The notes under the pieces were generated by a model that had not been told where the DNA came from, did no database searches, and worked only from the letters and a program-made list of their open reading frames with translations. The translations under genes were made by a program, and so were the position numbers. Source: Camarhynchus parvulus (taxonomy: Eukaryota; Chordata; Aves; Passeriformes; Thraupidae). From it: DNA of 64,000 bases. Positions 52,211 to 63,310 of this stretch are shown here, piece by piece. Position 1 is the stretch's first letter, and each line of letters starts with the position of its first letter. Where the stretch lies: the NCBI RefSeq assembly GCF_901933205.1, contig NC_044572.1, positions 65,140,465 to 65,204,464 of the forward strand. The letters are read 5' to 3'.

Positions 52211-52672
52211 TCTCCTTCTCCTTCTCCTTCTCCTTCTCCTTCTCCTTCTCCTTCTCCTTCTCCTTCTCCTTCTCCTTCTCCTTCTCCTTCTCCTTCTCCT
52301 TCTCCTTCTCCTTCTCCTTCTCCTTCTCCTTCTCCTTCTCCTTCTCCTTCTCCTTCTCCTTCTCCTTCTCCTTCTCCTTCTCCTTCTCCTTCTCCTTCTC
52401 CTGCTCCTCCTCCTCCTCCTCCTCCTCCTCCTCCTCCTCCTCCTCCTTCTCCTTCTCCTTCCCTCTTTTCCTTTTTCTTTTTCTTTTTTTTCTTTTTCTT
52501 TTTCTTTTTCTTTTTCTTTTTCTTTTTTTTTTCTTTTTTTTTCTTTTTTTTTCTTTTTCTTTTTCTTTTTCTTTTTCTTTTTCTTTTTCTTTTCTTTTCT
52601 TTTTCTTTTTCTTTTTCTTTCTTTTCTTCTTCCGTTTTTCTTTTTCCTTTTTTCTTTTTCCTTTTTTCTTTT
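52211..52672. repeat. 462-bp polypyrimidine tract: (TTCTCC)n, (TCC)n, (TTTTTC)n
   Basis: Almost pure pyrimidine on the + strand; I see only two purines inside (G at 52403 and 52634). It has three zones: a nearly perfect hexamer array of about 32 TCTCCT units (52211-52402), a TCC block (about 52405-52447), and a TTTTTC/TTTC array to 52672. All frames are open on both strands, so it produces apparent serine-phenylalanine, glutamate-lysine and arginine-rich 'proteins' of up to 192 residues that are not genes. Such tracts can form intramolecular triplex DNA and change length between individuals. Confidence 0.97.
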
Positions 52673-52765
52673 CATATGTGAAACTTGTGGCAAACCTCTG
52701 AGTAGAAACCGTATCTCCCAAGTCCAGGATTAGCTCCTTAACCACAAGGCTGTGGTTCCTTTCAT
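52673..52765 (-). mobile_element. tRNA-derived SINE head (MIR-type), truncated
   Basis: On the minus strand this reads GCCTTGTGGTTAAGGAGC, an A-box-like TGGTTAAGGAG, then ACTTGGGAGATACGGTTTC, a decayed B box, then TTTGCCACAAGTTTCACA. This order matches the tRNA-derived head of old amniote MIR-type SINEs (CTTGTGGTTAAG, GACTTGGGAGA, GCCACAGACTTCCTGTGTG). The element stops after about 90 bases, exactly where the polypurine strand of the neighbouring tract begins. Confidence 0.55.
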
Positions 52766-53354
52766 GTCGATTTTCCTTTTGTCACACAGTGTTGTATAAA
52801 TGTCGGAGGCCAGTTTTATTTCTTCCAACCATAATCCACACAAGTTGCATAATGGACTGTCTTCTGCTGTCTTGTAATTCAGCTGAAGTGGCTGGACTAG
52901 CATCAGGGGTGAATCTGATCCTTCCCTTCATGTATGGATGGATAATCTTTGTGTGTTCCATGTATCTAGAAGCCTGGAAAATATTGATTTTGCAGAGTAT
53001 CAAATGTATGGGCCTAGACTTCACTGATAAGATAGAATTGTGGTATTTCTCTCATTTTCATGTGTTTGAATGAAGAATTGGCTGGAGGGGCATTTTTTAC
53101 TGGTATCATATGAATGTCTGCTGATACTTTTCAGTTAGAAATAATTACATTACATCTGTTGTGTACAGAACAGGAAACAAATTCTTCTTATGACGCTACA
53201 GTACATGGATACAGATTTTGAGTTTTTACTGTTACATTTACTAACCACATAATTACATATTTAGTTCTATTACACCAGAACCTGAAATGCTATGGTGCAG
53301 AGTATAATTACATCATTTACTCTGGAAGAAACCCTCAAGATACAATATAAATAA
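52766..53354. other. Intergenic stretch, nothing recognised
   Basis: AT-rich DNA between the SINE remnant and the CR1-like remnant. No gene or repeat signal beyond simple A/T richness. Confidence 0.5.
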
Positions 53355-53430
53355 TAGGATTGCAGATTCATAGAAATTAGAAGTGGAAAAGAGCCTTTTA
53401 GGTCATCTGCAGCCCAGTGGGAAAAATTAT
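53355..53430 (-). mobile_element. Possible CR1 LINE 3' end, degenerate
   Basis: GATTCATAGAAATTAGAAGT, followed by GAAAAGAGCCTTTTAGGTCA and TCTGCAGCCCA, resembles the reverse complement of a CR1 3' end (repeated CATAGAAT, then a GGAAGGGACC...GGTCATCTAG-like block). Only the last 70 or so bases are recognisable and they are diverged. CR1 is the dominant bird retroelement and is usually 5'-truncated like this. Confidence 0.45.
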
Positions 53431-54835
53431 AAACAGTTTGCTGGAGTGCCTCTTATCATAGGCATTGATTGTCCTTTCTATCTCCTGGTGTTAGAATTCC
53501 CCCAGAACGCTGCAGAAGACCTGCTTGATGGTGTGGGAGAGGGACTGTGAACCTGTGACTCTGCACTAGCTAACAGCTTTGTAGGAGAACTGGCAAAAGC
53601 ACACCCTTTCCCCCCAGCAGTGCAAAGTCTGCCCGGAAATCCATGTAAAGCTTTCTTCTTTTCACAAGAGGTGTTAAATCTAGGGGCTACACTGGTCGCT
53701 GGCAGACACAGGGATGAGGGTTGTTGTGTGTCCTGGGCTACTCTCTGAGCAGGACTTGTGCTAAAGTTTCTGCTGCCCACATCATTTAACTAGCACTTAA
53801 TTCAGACCCTGGTCTTTTCCTCTATGTAGTTATTTCATTAGAATGTAAGTAGCAATTAAATAGTTGCCACAAATGTTAAGAATAGCTCTTATCTGAAATA
53901 TTTATCTATCTATCTATCTATCTATCTGCCCTTTTTTCCTCCATGATGGACAGCAGCCTTCTAAGAGGTAAAAGGACTGAAGAGATGGCCATGAACTGAT
54001 CCAGAAGTTGTCCAGGTTGCTTCTTAGTTTGGTATTCCTTGTCATCATCACTCTCTGCTCTCCCCTTGTAGGCACAGCTCCCTCCGCCCTGTTTTCTCAC
54101 TTACTGGTTTTCTTCTTTCTTCTCCCTCTCTTCACTTACTTGTGACTCTTTGAGAAGGTTGTTCTCCTTTTTGTTCCTTCTCCTCAATTATATGTATGTG
54201 AGTGCCCAGTGTCAAGGAGAAATTGTGTCAGTAAAACCACCTTCTGACCACACTCACCCCTGGCACATTTAGATGTGAGTAGAAAGAAGACAACAGTAAT
54301 TGGAGTTTTGTGGCTTCAGCCCATTTGCCTTTGTTGCAGCTACATGAGGGAGGAGGGGCTGCCTCTGTGCCTCCACAGCATCCATACCTGTCTCTAGACA
54401 GGCCTCCAATGACTTGTTTTTCAGTCCCATGCTGTTTCCATTGGCTCTCACATGCTGGTAGTAGGTTCCTTGCTTGCTGTCTCCCTTCTGTGTGTGAGCC
54501 CCAGCAGGCTCTGAGGCAGCTGACCCGGTGGAAAGCAGTCCTGCCATGACACGGCACCCGGGGGGATGACTGCAAAGGCCATGCCTTGGGGAAACAAATC
54601 CTTTCTCTGGGACAAAGCCAGTGGTGCTCTGGGGGCTCCCATGGCACCCTCATGCCCACCTCTGCATACTGGGTTGTTGGTGGGCCCATGATGATGCCAC
54701 TTCCTCTTCATCATCTCAGGGGGTCAGACCTGACCTCCTGCACAGCTTCATGATTTCATTCTCTTTGGGCGATCTCTGCTGGAGATCTGGCCCTTTCTTA
54801 CTGGGTTCTGAACCAGCAGCACAGCATTCCTGAAG
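53431..54835. other. Intergenic stretch, nothing recognised
   Basis: Mixed-composition DNA containing the (ATCT)n run at 53902-53927. Open frames on both strands at 54.2-54.7 kb have no family features. Confidence 0.5.
53902..53927. repeat. (ATCT)n microsatellite
   Basis: Six to seven perfect units of the same tetramer seen at 11271 and 13010. Confidence 0.95.
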
Positions 54836-54837
54836 GG

Positions 54838-54948
54838 TGACTGCAGTGATGAGGCAATTAATTACAAAGCTGACTTAACAGTGTACTCAGGTTGAAACAA
54901 GTTTGCATCACTAACATTCCCCATGTAATTTATTTTAAAGGGGCAGAA
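54838..54948. promoter_or_regulatory. Candidate short conserved element
   Basis: About 110 bases with GGCAATTAATTACAAAGC, CAAGTTTGCATCACTAAC and CATGTAATTTATTTTAAAGG: homeodomain, octamer-like and MEF2/CDX-like words. It stands out from the GC-richer flanks. The case rests on texture only. Confidence 0.3.
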
Positions 54949-57360
54949 GGAGTTGTGAAGTAAAAACCGGCCGGGCACATGTGGCTGTGCAAAAGGCAAG
55001 GGTGGCAGGGGCAGGAAATGTGGAGAGCAAGGACTTGTTTCCCCATGAGCAAGGCAGTACAGGAGAGACTTGATGGTTTTGTGTTCCATGTCAGTAGTTG
55101 CACTGTGAGCTGATTCTGTATTCTGTGGAGGACCAGGGTCCTGTATGGCAAGGCAGGATGATCCTTCTCAAAATCCCAGCAGACCGGGTATCATACCAAT
55201 AACTGAGAATAATTGCAAGATGCTTTGGGAATACTGATGCTTCCTGATGCCTTCAAGCACAAAGAGCCAGATGAACGTGGCTCTCAAGAGCTCCATGGAG
55301 TCAAGAGTCACCACCAGTAATCACGGATGACTACATGCAAGTGTGGAGACATACAGGAGCCCTTCACCTGTTGCAGTTTTAATGTTACTGACCTGTTTGT
55401 TGCCAAAAATAGTTTAGACTGAAGTGTGTGTGTGACAGAGTCAGTTAATAATGATCTTTTATGAAAAAGGAGCAGGAGAAAAATGTACTAGCAAGTGAAA
55501 AGGTATTTGGAGGCACAGGAAGCATAGGAAGTTTCTGCTGCTATCCATTGGACTTTCTAACTTGTGCTGAAAGTTTGTCTTTGATTAGTGTTCCTATGGA
55601 GCCTTTTCAACAGTGAATAAGTCTTCTTTAGCCTGCAAAACTTGATCCCTTCACTGTGGCATCTGTATCTGAACAAAGCTGGGTCCCTGTAAGAAAGAGA
55701 AAAAAAAAATTGTGCCAACGTCTGCCCTAGTGGTTTTCAGAGGTGGACTGAAGAGAGTTGTTCCAGATACCCAAACCTAACAAAGAGCAGGTTAGGTCCA
55801 TGCCACCCATTAAGATTAGAATGCACAGCAACTCTGATTTCAGGCTGTGTTTTTATTTAAACCCTATCTACAGATGTATCTAATAAACACTACTGGAAAC
55901 TAATTTACATTCTAAGATCTATTAATTTAATCATAGTCATTATAAAAGTCAACCAGTAAATAGCAAGTAAAGCAAGCAGAGTGAAACAACAAGATGAGAT
56001 AACCAATCTAACTTAAATAATGACAAGCACAGCAATCTAGAACAAAAAATCACACAAGTTAACACTTTAACAGCATTTGCATCCCAGTCTATTAGATCTT
56101 TCATACTTGGTGTGACGAAAGTGTGGGATGAGTAAAAACAAGTCCTTACGGGCAAATTCAACCACGCATGGAAAGCCTGGATAAAATCTTCCCCATCCTT
56201 TCAGTCCTGTGGAAGGAGGAACTAGAAGAGCCACTGGGTAGAAAATGTGTGTTTCTCCAGCCATGGGGCCTGGGAATGAGTCCAGACACACCGTGCCAAG
56301 ACCTTGATATGGAGGATGCTCTGTTGCTGTTGCAGTCCATGAGACTTAAAAAGAAGAAGTTCCAAAGCTTTGCAGCCCGCCCATGGGGAGGAACATCTCT
56401 GCAGTGCTTTCAAACTCAGATGTAAGCTGGGAGCTTGTGACCCTGAAAAAGGAAACCCTGGTGCTTGGGGCAGAGCATGAGACACAAGCAAATCCAGATT
56501 TTGTTCTTTTCAGTCCTTGAGTCTCTTTCTGATGAAAACTGCCACGAGGCTAAAGCTTTTTCTAGAGCTGCAGAGGTAGTGGTTTTGGAGGCTACCACTC
56601 CAAAGATGACTCTTAGCACACAACAAAGGTAGCAGCACAGATAGTGAGGGTCAGACAGGACTGGGGAATCTGACCTCATTTGAAGAAACTCTGATGGTGG
56701 AGTGCCTTGAATGAAAGAATGACACGATTTTATAGTTAGCACTTAGTATATTTAAATATCATACCTTTCAAGCACATCAGATTGCTGTTGTCTGCTGCTT
56801 GTTCCAGCCCTGCTTCCCAAAGCAATGGTGACCCCTTTGGCCTCTGCAGGCAACTCCACATCCTTCAGCAGCAGAGTCAGCTCCATGTGTCACTGACAAG
56901 GGACAGTCCATAGTTCCTCCAATGATGGTTGAGGAACAGACTTTTCTCCCAAGGCTTATACAGCCCTTGGACTTCTTTCTGAGCTGTGTCTATGGTTTAA
57001 AGAATTTCTCCTTATTATTTCCCTCTGAGTCTCTCACATCAATTTCCTTCTGTAACCCAAAATCAAACAAGTCATGAGCGCTATGACTCCTCCCCAGGGG
57101 AGGAGATCTGTTGTTTTGGAGAGAACCACCCTCTGGCCAAGCACTTTCATAGGTCAGTTCCTGAGTAGTAAAGCCTATAAATAAATGAATTTAGAGGTTT
57201 GGTGATGCCTCTGGGAAATTTCAAATCAACACATTTGTGTAAAGGCAGCTCCAGGCCCAGGCCTCTCCCATTCCTTTTATTTTAAGAGACTTATTCTCAA
57301 GAAGATTTCTTTCTTGGGGCCATATTTTTTTAAAGTGGTCCTATCTCTGCATCCAAGTGT
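54949..57360. other. Intergenic stretch, nothing recognised
   Basis: Mixed DNA with no CpG enrichment, recognisable repeat or coding signal. AT-rich at 55.8-56.1 kb. Confidence 0.5.
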
Positions 57361-57364
57361 GAGA

Positions 57365-57800
57365 CTATAATAATAATAATAACAACAGCAATAACAACAA
57401 CAACAACAGCTAATGATGATGATAAGTGTAATACCTTTCACTTATGTGTTTCTCATTGCTGTGATTTGCATTACATCAGAAATGTACAATAGGGGCTCCC
57501 TGCCAAGCAGATAACCAGTGTTGACCTGAAGATGCTATGCTGCAAGACATAAGCAAGCTCCAAATAAAAATACACATGCAAAATTATATACGCTTACATA
57601 TATGGCCTCAATCTGATTCATCCAAAGAGATGAAAGCAGTTGGCAAACAGCAATTAACTCATTTTCATGCAAGAGATAAGCATCATATTTCTATCTGATG
57701 GATGAGCAAGACAAGTTAAATGACTTGCCCAAGGTTACACAATGCATCAGGGCAGAGCTTGGAAGCAGTATAAAGAAGTCTTCATCCCCTGATCTAACTT
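57365..57800 (-). mobile_element. Ancient tRNA-derived SINE (MIR-like), interrupted
   Basis: TGACTTGCCCAAGGTTACACA at 57720-57740 is a hallmark of the MIR core read in reverse (GACTTGCCCAAGGTCACACA), followed by a decayed GGCAGAGCTTGGAA. To the left, ACCTTTCACTTATGTGTTTCTCATTGC near 57434 and the TAA/CAA/GAT run at 57367-57425 fit the 3' tail of the same reverse-strand element. About 150 bases of unmatched sequence separate the two parts. Very old and probably shared with other amniotes. Confidence 0.55.
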
Positions 57801-58574
57801 TCCTCTTCTTGACTTTCATCTGAATTTTCAGTGTACAGAGGAACAGACTTTCAGAAATGTGCACACATGTACACGTAGACTTGTGAACCTGGAAGATAAA
57901 AAGACATTAAGGCTGGGCTTCAACTGTGTCTGGTTAGCAAACTCCCCTTGAAGACCTGTATGTTCTACACAGCCTCTTAACTTGAGTAGTTTAAAGGGCT
58001 GCAGCCAATTAGAATTTGATTTTGAGTAACAAATTTTCTTTTCCAACATCAATTAGATCTGTGCCTCTTTTGATGTTATAATTTTCAGTTTTAATGTCAC
58101 TGAATTTTGGCTTTGGTTAAAGAAGAAACAAGAGCTGCTGGACAACTGCAAAGGGATGCTTTTCTTAATAGCAGAGAGATTGCAACCATTTAAGCTTCCT
58201 TTTTTTTCTTCTTTCTTGTTTTTTGGTGTCTACCTGAGAGAAAAGCACTTACTATTAATCTCGTAGCAGAAAATTACAGAGAATTCACTCACTTCCATAA
58301 TGTTTTCTACTCAAAGATCTTTGGAAATACTTTGCATTAATTCAGCATGACAGCACTGCTATAAAGGTATATGGGGCTTCTCCACATTTTTGAGAGGAAG
58401 AAATTATTGAAAGAAATTTGAAGGTCTGCTTGCTAGCAGTGGGGCTGTGTGGATGGTATGGGCAGGTGTAAATAACTAGGCATATAAATGCAATAGTCCA
58501 CTTCCAGAGACATATTTTAATATGCATATCAGGAAAACTTCTGTACCCAATAACTATGAAATTTAATATCTCAC
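57801..58574. other. Intergenic stretch between two old SINE remnants
   Basis: AT-rich; nothing recognised. Confidence 0.5.
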
Positions 58575-58668
58575 AAGTGACTGAATTATCCAAGATCTCA
58601 AAGGAAATCTGTGGCAGAATCAGGAAAGTGTCCTGCTCTTGTTCTTAAGCCACAAACCCACTTTTCCC
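58575..58668 (-). mobile_element. Possible MIR-type SINE head, degenerate
   Basis: GGAAATCTGTGGCAGAATCA near 58605-58624, followed by TGTCCTGCTCTTGTTCTTAAGCCACA, fits the reverse complement of a tRNA-derived SINE head (…GAAGTCTGTGGCAGAGC… then …GCTCTTAACCACA). The tRNA promoter boxes are decayed. It has the same orientation as the element at 57.4-57.8 kb. Confidence 0.45.
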
Positions 58669-59683
58669 TTTGAACCTCCAATCAGTCTTTTCTTTGATTT
58701 AAGGTTGACTGAGATGAGCTGATTAAATTTCCATGTATCATCTGGAAGTTTCAGAACAAGCTTGTTTTGCTAGACATTCCCATCAGCCCCCATAGTTTCA
58801 GGCCTTTTGATTATAAAATGCTTTTTACGTTAGTCTTCATGGAAACTCCCTTTTTCTTTTGTTTTAATCATTTACAAGCTGGAGCTTTGCCAATTTATGC
58901 AACATGGTCTCATCCTACTCATTATTTCATCATACTCCTGCCAGATCTTTATTAAATATATTTCTCCCCCCACTTTAGCAAAAAAGGGATGGGTGCCTGG
59001 GAACCTGGATATGCAAAATGAGTGGGAATTCAGATTTTTTTTTTTTCTTCCTCAGTGTTTTTCACTCTCTTTTATTCCAGACTCAGAAATATCAGTGAGA
59101 AAGGTTATCTTCCCCAGCTGTTGGAGAGAAGTGACTGTCAGGTTTGGGTGGATTATTAGTGAGGGGTGGGATTCTTACTCTCTCCAGGCTCCCACTAGAA
59201 GGGAGACAAGCTGCAGACTTTGAAGTCTTATTCATGGTCATAGCACAAAAAAAAAAAAAAAACAAGCAAAATTTTCTCTGTGGGTCAATGAAACAGGTTT
59301 TTAGCCTTCCTAAATACCTCCCAATCCTTTTCTTTGTGCAGTTCAGATATACTTGGGTTTCCTATGTCCTTTCACTGCTGTGGTACTTCCCTCCCCATGT
59401 CATCTGTTATTTTTAAGGTGTGTGCCTTGCTAATGGAAAAAGCTGTACAACTCTCTGTGAATTTTCACCACCCACCTTCACCTCTCTGAAAGCTATGAGC
59501 ACAACATCTATAATGTGACACTGAGGGACATAGTGGTGCTCTTGGTTTGGCTGGACAGTTGAGGGAACACGGGTGCTGAAAATGCCTGAATCCTGCTGGT
59601 GAAGCTTGGCCATGGTGCTTATTCATTTGTAAAGAGTTGTTTGAAGACTATTTCTGCCTTATAAAGATTGATCTTGTGAGGAG

Positions 59684-59707
59684 GTACTCACAAGAGTACT
59701 CACAAGA
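59684..59707. repeat. 12-bp tandem duplication
   Basis: GTACTCACAAGA occurs twice back to back. Confidence 0.9.
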
Positions 59708-61199
59708 GGCTGTAGCCTGTGCTGTTCCTACTTGATAAAGCCACACTTTAGATTTTTTTTTTTTATAATTTTTAGACTCAAACAAAGCCATGGAGTAATT
59801 CCATACTCCGTGTAACAAAATCAGGACCAGACAATTTCCTGGTAACCACACCCTTGAGCAGACCATAGGTCCCAGTCTGTCACTCTCTGCTGTGGTCCAT
59901 GAGAGGATTTCCCCCCATGTTTACCTCCCATGGGCACAGACTCTTTTGCTTGTTCCCAGGATGAGAAATTTCTGATGTATTTTGCATATATGTTGAACCA
60001 CGAGCTTCTGCACAGTTACACAAACTTGTGGTTTCCTATGAGTGTAAGGTTCTCCTCACCCCCAGTGGTTTTCCTAACTTTTATTGGTGATAACTATCAG
60101 CTTTTTGTGGTTTGAAGAGAACAGGGGCTCCCATTATTTAAACTTTCTGCTGTGCTGCAAACACTTTAACAAACAACTTGCACAAACTTTTCTCCCTCGA
60201 CTTGGTGGACCCCATTTTAGTGTTCAGGAGGGGACTTGACACTTCAGAATCCAGCCATGCCTAATTAGCGTAGGTGCGGACAGCACACTGTACAAGACCT
60301 TCTTCTTGCAAAACATGCTTTGTGTACATGTGTTTACACATGATGTTGTGTTTGTGTCACTGGAAATGTGCTGTCATCTGAGCTGAGGACCCTGGGTCAG
60401 TGTCCCAGGGTGAATTCTCCTCAGGACCCCTGCCCCCCCCAATGTCACACATGGCTTATTTCAGTGCATTTCAAGTACAAACACGACAGCTCTTCTGAAG
60501 TACTTTTATGAGCCTTGGGGGTAAGTCATCTCAGGCAGGGATGATTTAGCAGTGTGCCTTTGAGAAGGTGAACTCCAGCAGAGGCAGGGAAATCACCCCA
60601 AACGTCTCACCAGGGTGGTGGCAGATCTTTTAATGCAGCTCCCAAGAACTACTCACTCCTCTCCAGCACAGCCTCAGGCAGGACTAGGGGATGCACTTCA
60701 GGACTCTGCAGCCCACACCGCACAAAGCACTTATAAAAGTAGCATAAAATGTGTTGTGTGCTAGAGCTAAGTGCCTGTCACTGCCAGTGGAAAGCATCAA
60801 AACCAGGATGCTTGAGCTGTATTGAATAGAACTGGCCAGGTTCATGCTTAGTCTGAGCAACAGGAACGCAATGTGGGTGCTGTGACAAAAAACCACAAAT
60901 ATGTGCTCACCTCCTAACAGAGATGAGTGTGGAACCATCTCCAAGGATGATGGCTCCAATGGAGTGTTTGCTGGAGGCAGAAAATGGTGCAAGCAGGCCA
61001 GTGGAAGCTGGGAACAAAACCTCAAATAGAAATGAAAATGGGAAACCCTTAGGTCTGTAATGAAACACAGGTCAATTGGCTGGAGAGAGGGGAATTACCA
61101 TAGGGCCCCACTGCTCTCAGAAACTGTGCTGAGATTACAGTGAAAGTGTGATCATGTCAGACTTGGCCTCTGTCTCAGTTCAGAAGCAGCTAGAGAAAC

Positions 61200-61235
61200 A
61201 GCAAAATACATTGGGATAGCAAAATACATTGGGAT
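61200..61235. repeat. 18-bp tandem duplication
   Basis: AGCAAAATACATTGGGAT occurs twice back to back with no mismatch, so the duplication is probably recent. Confidence 0.95.
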
Positions 61236-62439
61236 GGCTCTTTCCCAGCTTTGTTTTCACTTGCCTTCTACTTGCCTCTTTGGTATTTGCTGAATTTGTG
61301 CTCCAATTTTGTCTTAATTCATGGAATTAATGGTGTGTAAAATGTGAATTTCTGAGGATATGCAGCAAGGAAGTAACTTTTTCAGGAGCTGCTGTTATTG
61401 CAGGGTTATTTGTTTGGCCCAGGCCTGATAGTAATGCTGTTTGTGACTTTTAAACTGGCAAATAGGAACACCAATATTGAACTGTGTGATGAAAATACCT
61501 TTCAACCATCTCACTGTCTGGGAGGGAAGGAACTCCAAGACTGGGCCCATGATTTATGTTTCCAAAGGTGACTTTTACCTTTTGGTGCTCAGCTTTTGGA
61601 TGTCAAATTCCCAGAACAGCTCTTTGTCAGTAACTGAGCAACCACGAGAGTCACTAAGTTTCTGCCAGGATACCGAGAGTGCTGTCCCAGTACAAACACA
61701 GTCTGCTTTATTAAAGTTGAACGGCCTCTAAAGAGGAATATTTCATGGGATGTGAGCATTTAAGTCTATATAACTTCTCTGAGCTAATGCTGAGAGCCAG
61801 TTTGCCTTTCCTCATGTGGTCTCACAAGCAGCTGGCAACAAGCCCTAGGAGAGAGACAGCGAGGGTGACAGTCGAGCTCGGGGTTTTTAGGGGTGACAAG
61901 GAACAGGAGATCATGGAGAAGCATGCACAGCCCAGTGTATGGGTAAAAGAGCAGCAGTGGCATGGACACAGCTGGTAGCAGGGGCTTTGCCCAAGCCAGT
62001 CCTGCATTGGGCAGTTTATCAAACTGCATCACATTGCTTCCAGCACAGCCTTTGGGGAGAACTGGCTATTTGAATGGGGGCACATGTCAAAGAGAGACCC
62101 CAGCACCATGGAGCTTGGTGTGTTCTAGCTGCAGACTGATCCCAAAGCCACAGTTCCACTTTGTCCTGTCCCCTTTGCTGTCACATTCCGAAACCTACAA
62201 TCTCAGTTCAGGCCTGGTGCTTCCCTTTTGGCAAGCGTTAGTCTGCAAAAAATCATCTTGTAATTGCCATGCTGACATCTTTGCTGTGAAGCTGGGCTCT
62301 GGAGGCTTGCAGCCCTCTTTCAGGAGGCCCCAGCTCAAGCTGGAGTTGTTAGTTACGCTCTGCACTGGAGCAGCACTCACAAAAAACCAACATGGCAGCT
62401 GGTGCTGGGCTTTCATGGACACATAACAGCCCAAATGCC

Positions 62440-62680
62440 AAAAAGACGAGGGGGGGAAGAAAAAATCTATTTAAGCAATTTTTCCCTCTCTATAGGAACT
62501 TAGCCTGTCAGCAGCATAAACACTTGCAATCATGCACTTCCTAGGATGCATGTGCTATCGAAAAGGGAGGTGTTAATTGCTGTGCTAATTACAACATGAT
62601 TGCTTTGCACTTGTTTTGCACTTGCAGGTGATTAAATTTTTAACGAAGCATATTACTTGGCACTGTTAGCATAGTTAACA
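62440..62680. promoter_or_regulatory. Candidate conserved non-coding element
   Basis: AT-rich block with GTTAATTGCTGTGCTAATTACAAC-like text (around 62571-62594), CAGGTGATTAAATTTTTAACG and GCATAGTTAAC words. It is bordered on the right by a (CT)n run at 62685-62712. It resembles a developmental enhancer; conservation is untested. Confidence 0.35.
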
Positions 62681-62684
62681 CATT

Positions 62685-62712
62685 TCTCTCTCTCTCTCCC
62701 TCTCTCTCTTCC
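62685..62712. repeat. (CT)n-rich microsatellite
   Basis: Interrupted CT run separating two candidate regulatory blocks. Confidence 0.85.
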
Positions 62713-62849
62713 TCTCCCCCTCCTTTTTTTATGCCCTGGGAGAAGTCCTGTGCTGCAGACCCTTGGCTGGCTGCGATGTGCTGTTGCGCTTGGAACGAGC
62801 CCCTGTTTGGGCTGTGGGTGGTGGAACCCCGGGATCCTGCTCGGAAAGA

Positions 62850-63310
62850 GCAGCAGCCTGAGTTATCATCAGGCTCAGCGTGGCGGCGCCGGCCAGATGC
62901 GAATGCAGAACCCACCAAGGTATTAGCTAAAAATTAGGCGAGGCTGTTGATGCCAATCTCACAGATTTCATTTAAAAACTATGCCAGCTTTAGCCAGCCA
63001 GGCGGCAGCGGCGGAGGGTGTGCAGGAAGGTGGAGAAATGACAGCAAGTTCCCCGTGATTTATTTCTGCTTTGCCGAGTGTGTTCCCAGCTGAATGAGAG
63101 CAGGGGAAACTTGCATCTGTTCGACGGGCAGGCTCACATCTCTCCAATAAGGCGGCAATTACACGGCCCAGTGAGGCTGCGTGACCAAAGGAAAGCTGGG
63201 TGAGCCAGCCCCTTGGATTTATTGATGGGCATAGATGGCTTTACCTTTCTGGCTGCTGGTTTTGCAAGTTCCCCTGCAAACTTGTTGATTCTGATGGGTT
63301 TGAGCGAGTC
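62850..63310. promoter_or_regulatory. Candidate conserved non-coding element
   Basis: Block of mixed GC- and AT-rich words: GGCGGCGCCGGCCAGATG, AGGTATTAGCTAAAAATTAGG, TCTCCAATAAGGCGGCAATT and GGATTTATTGATGGG. It has scattered CpGs that have escaped decay. No repeats. Together with the 62.4-62.7 kb block it forms the last candidate enhancer cluster in the window. Confidence 0.38.

Larger units (their letters stand above)
58669..62440. other. Intergenic stretch, no gene recognised
   Basis: Mixed DNA with poly(T)/(A) runs (59034-59046 and 59247-59263), a 12-base tandem duplication at 59684-59707 and an 18-base tandem duplication at 61200-61235. Open frames are short or overlap on both strands without features. 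Confidence 0.55.

Noticed and set aside
52130..52745. Long open frames on both strands (187, 192 and 171 residues) of Arg-rich, Lys/Glu-rich and Ser/Phe-rich sequence
   Set aside because: They are translations of the TTCTCC/TTTTTC repeat array in different frames, not genes.
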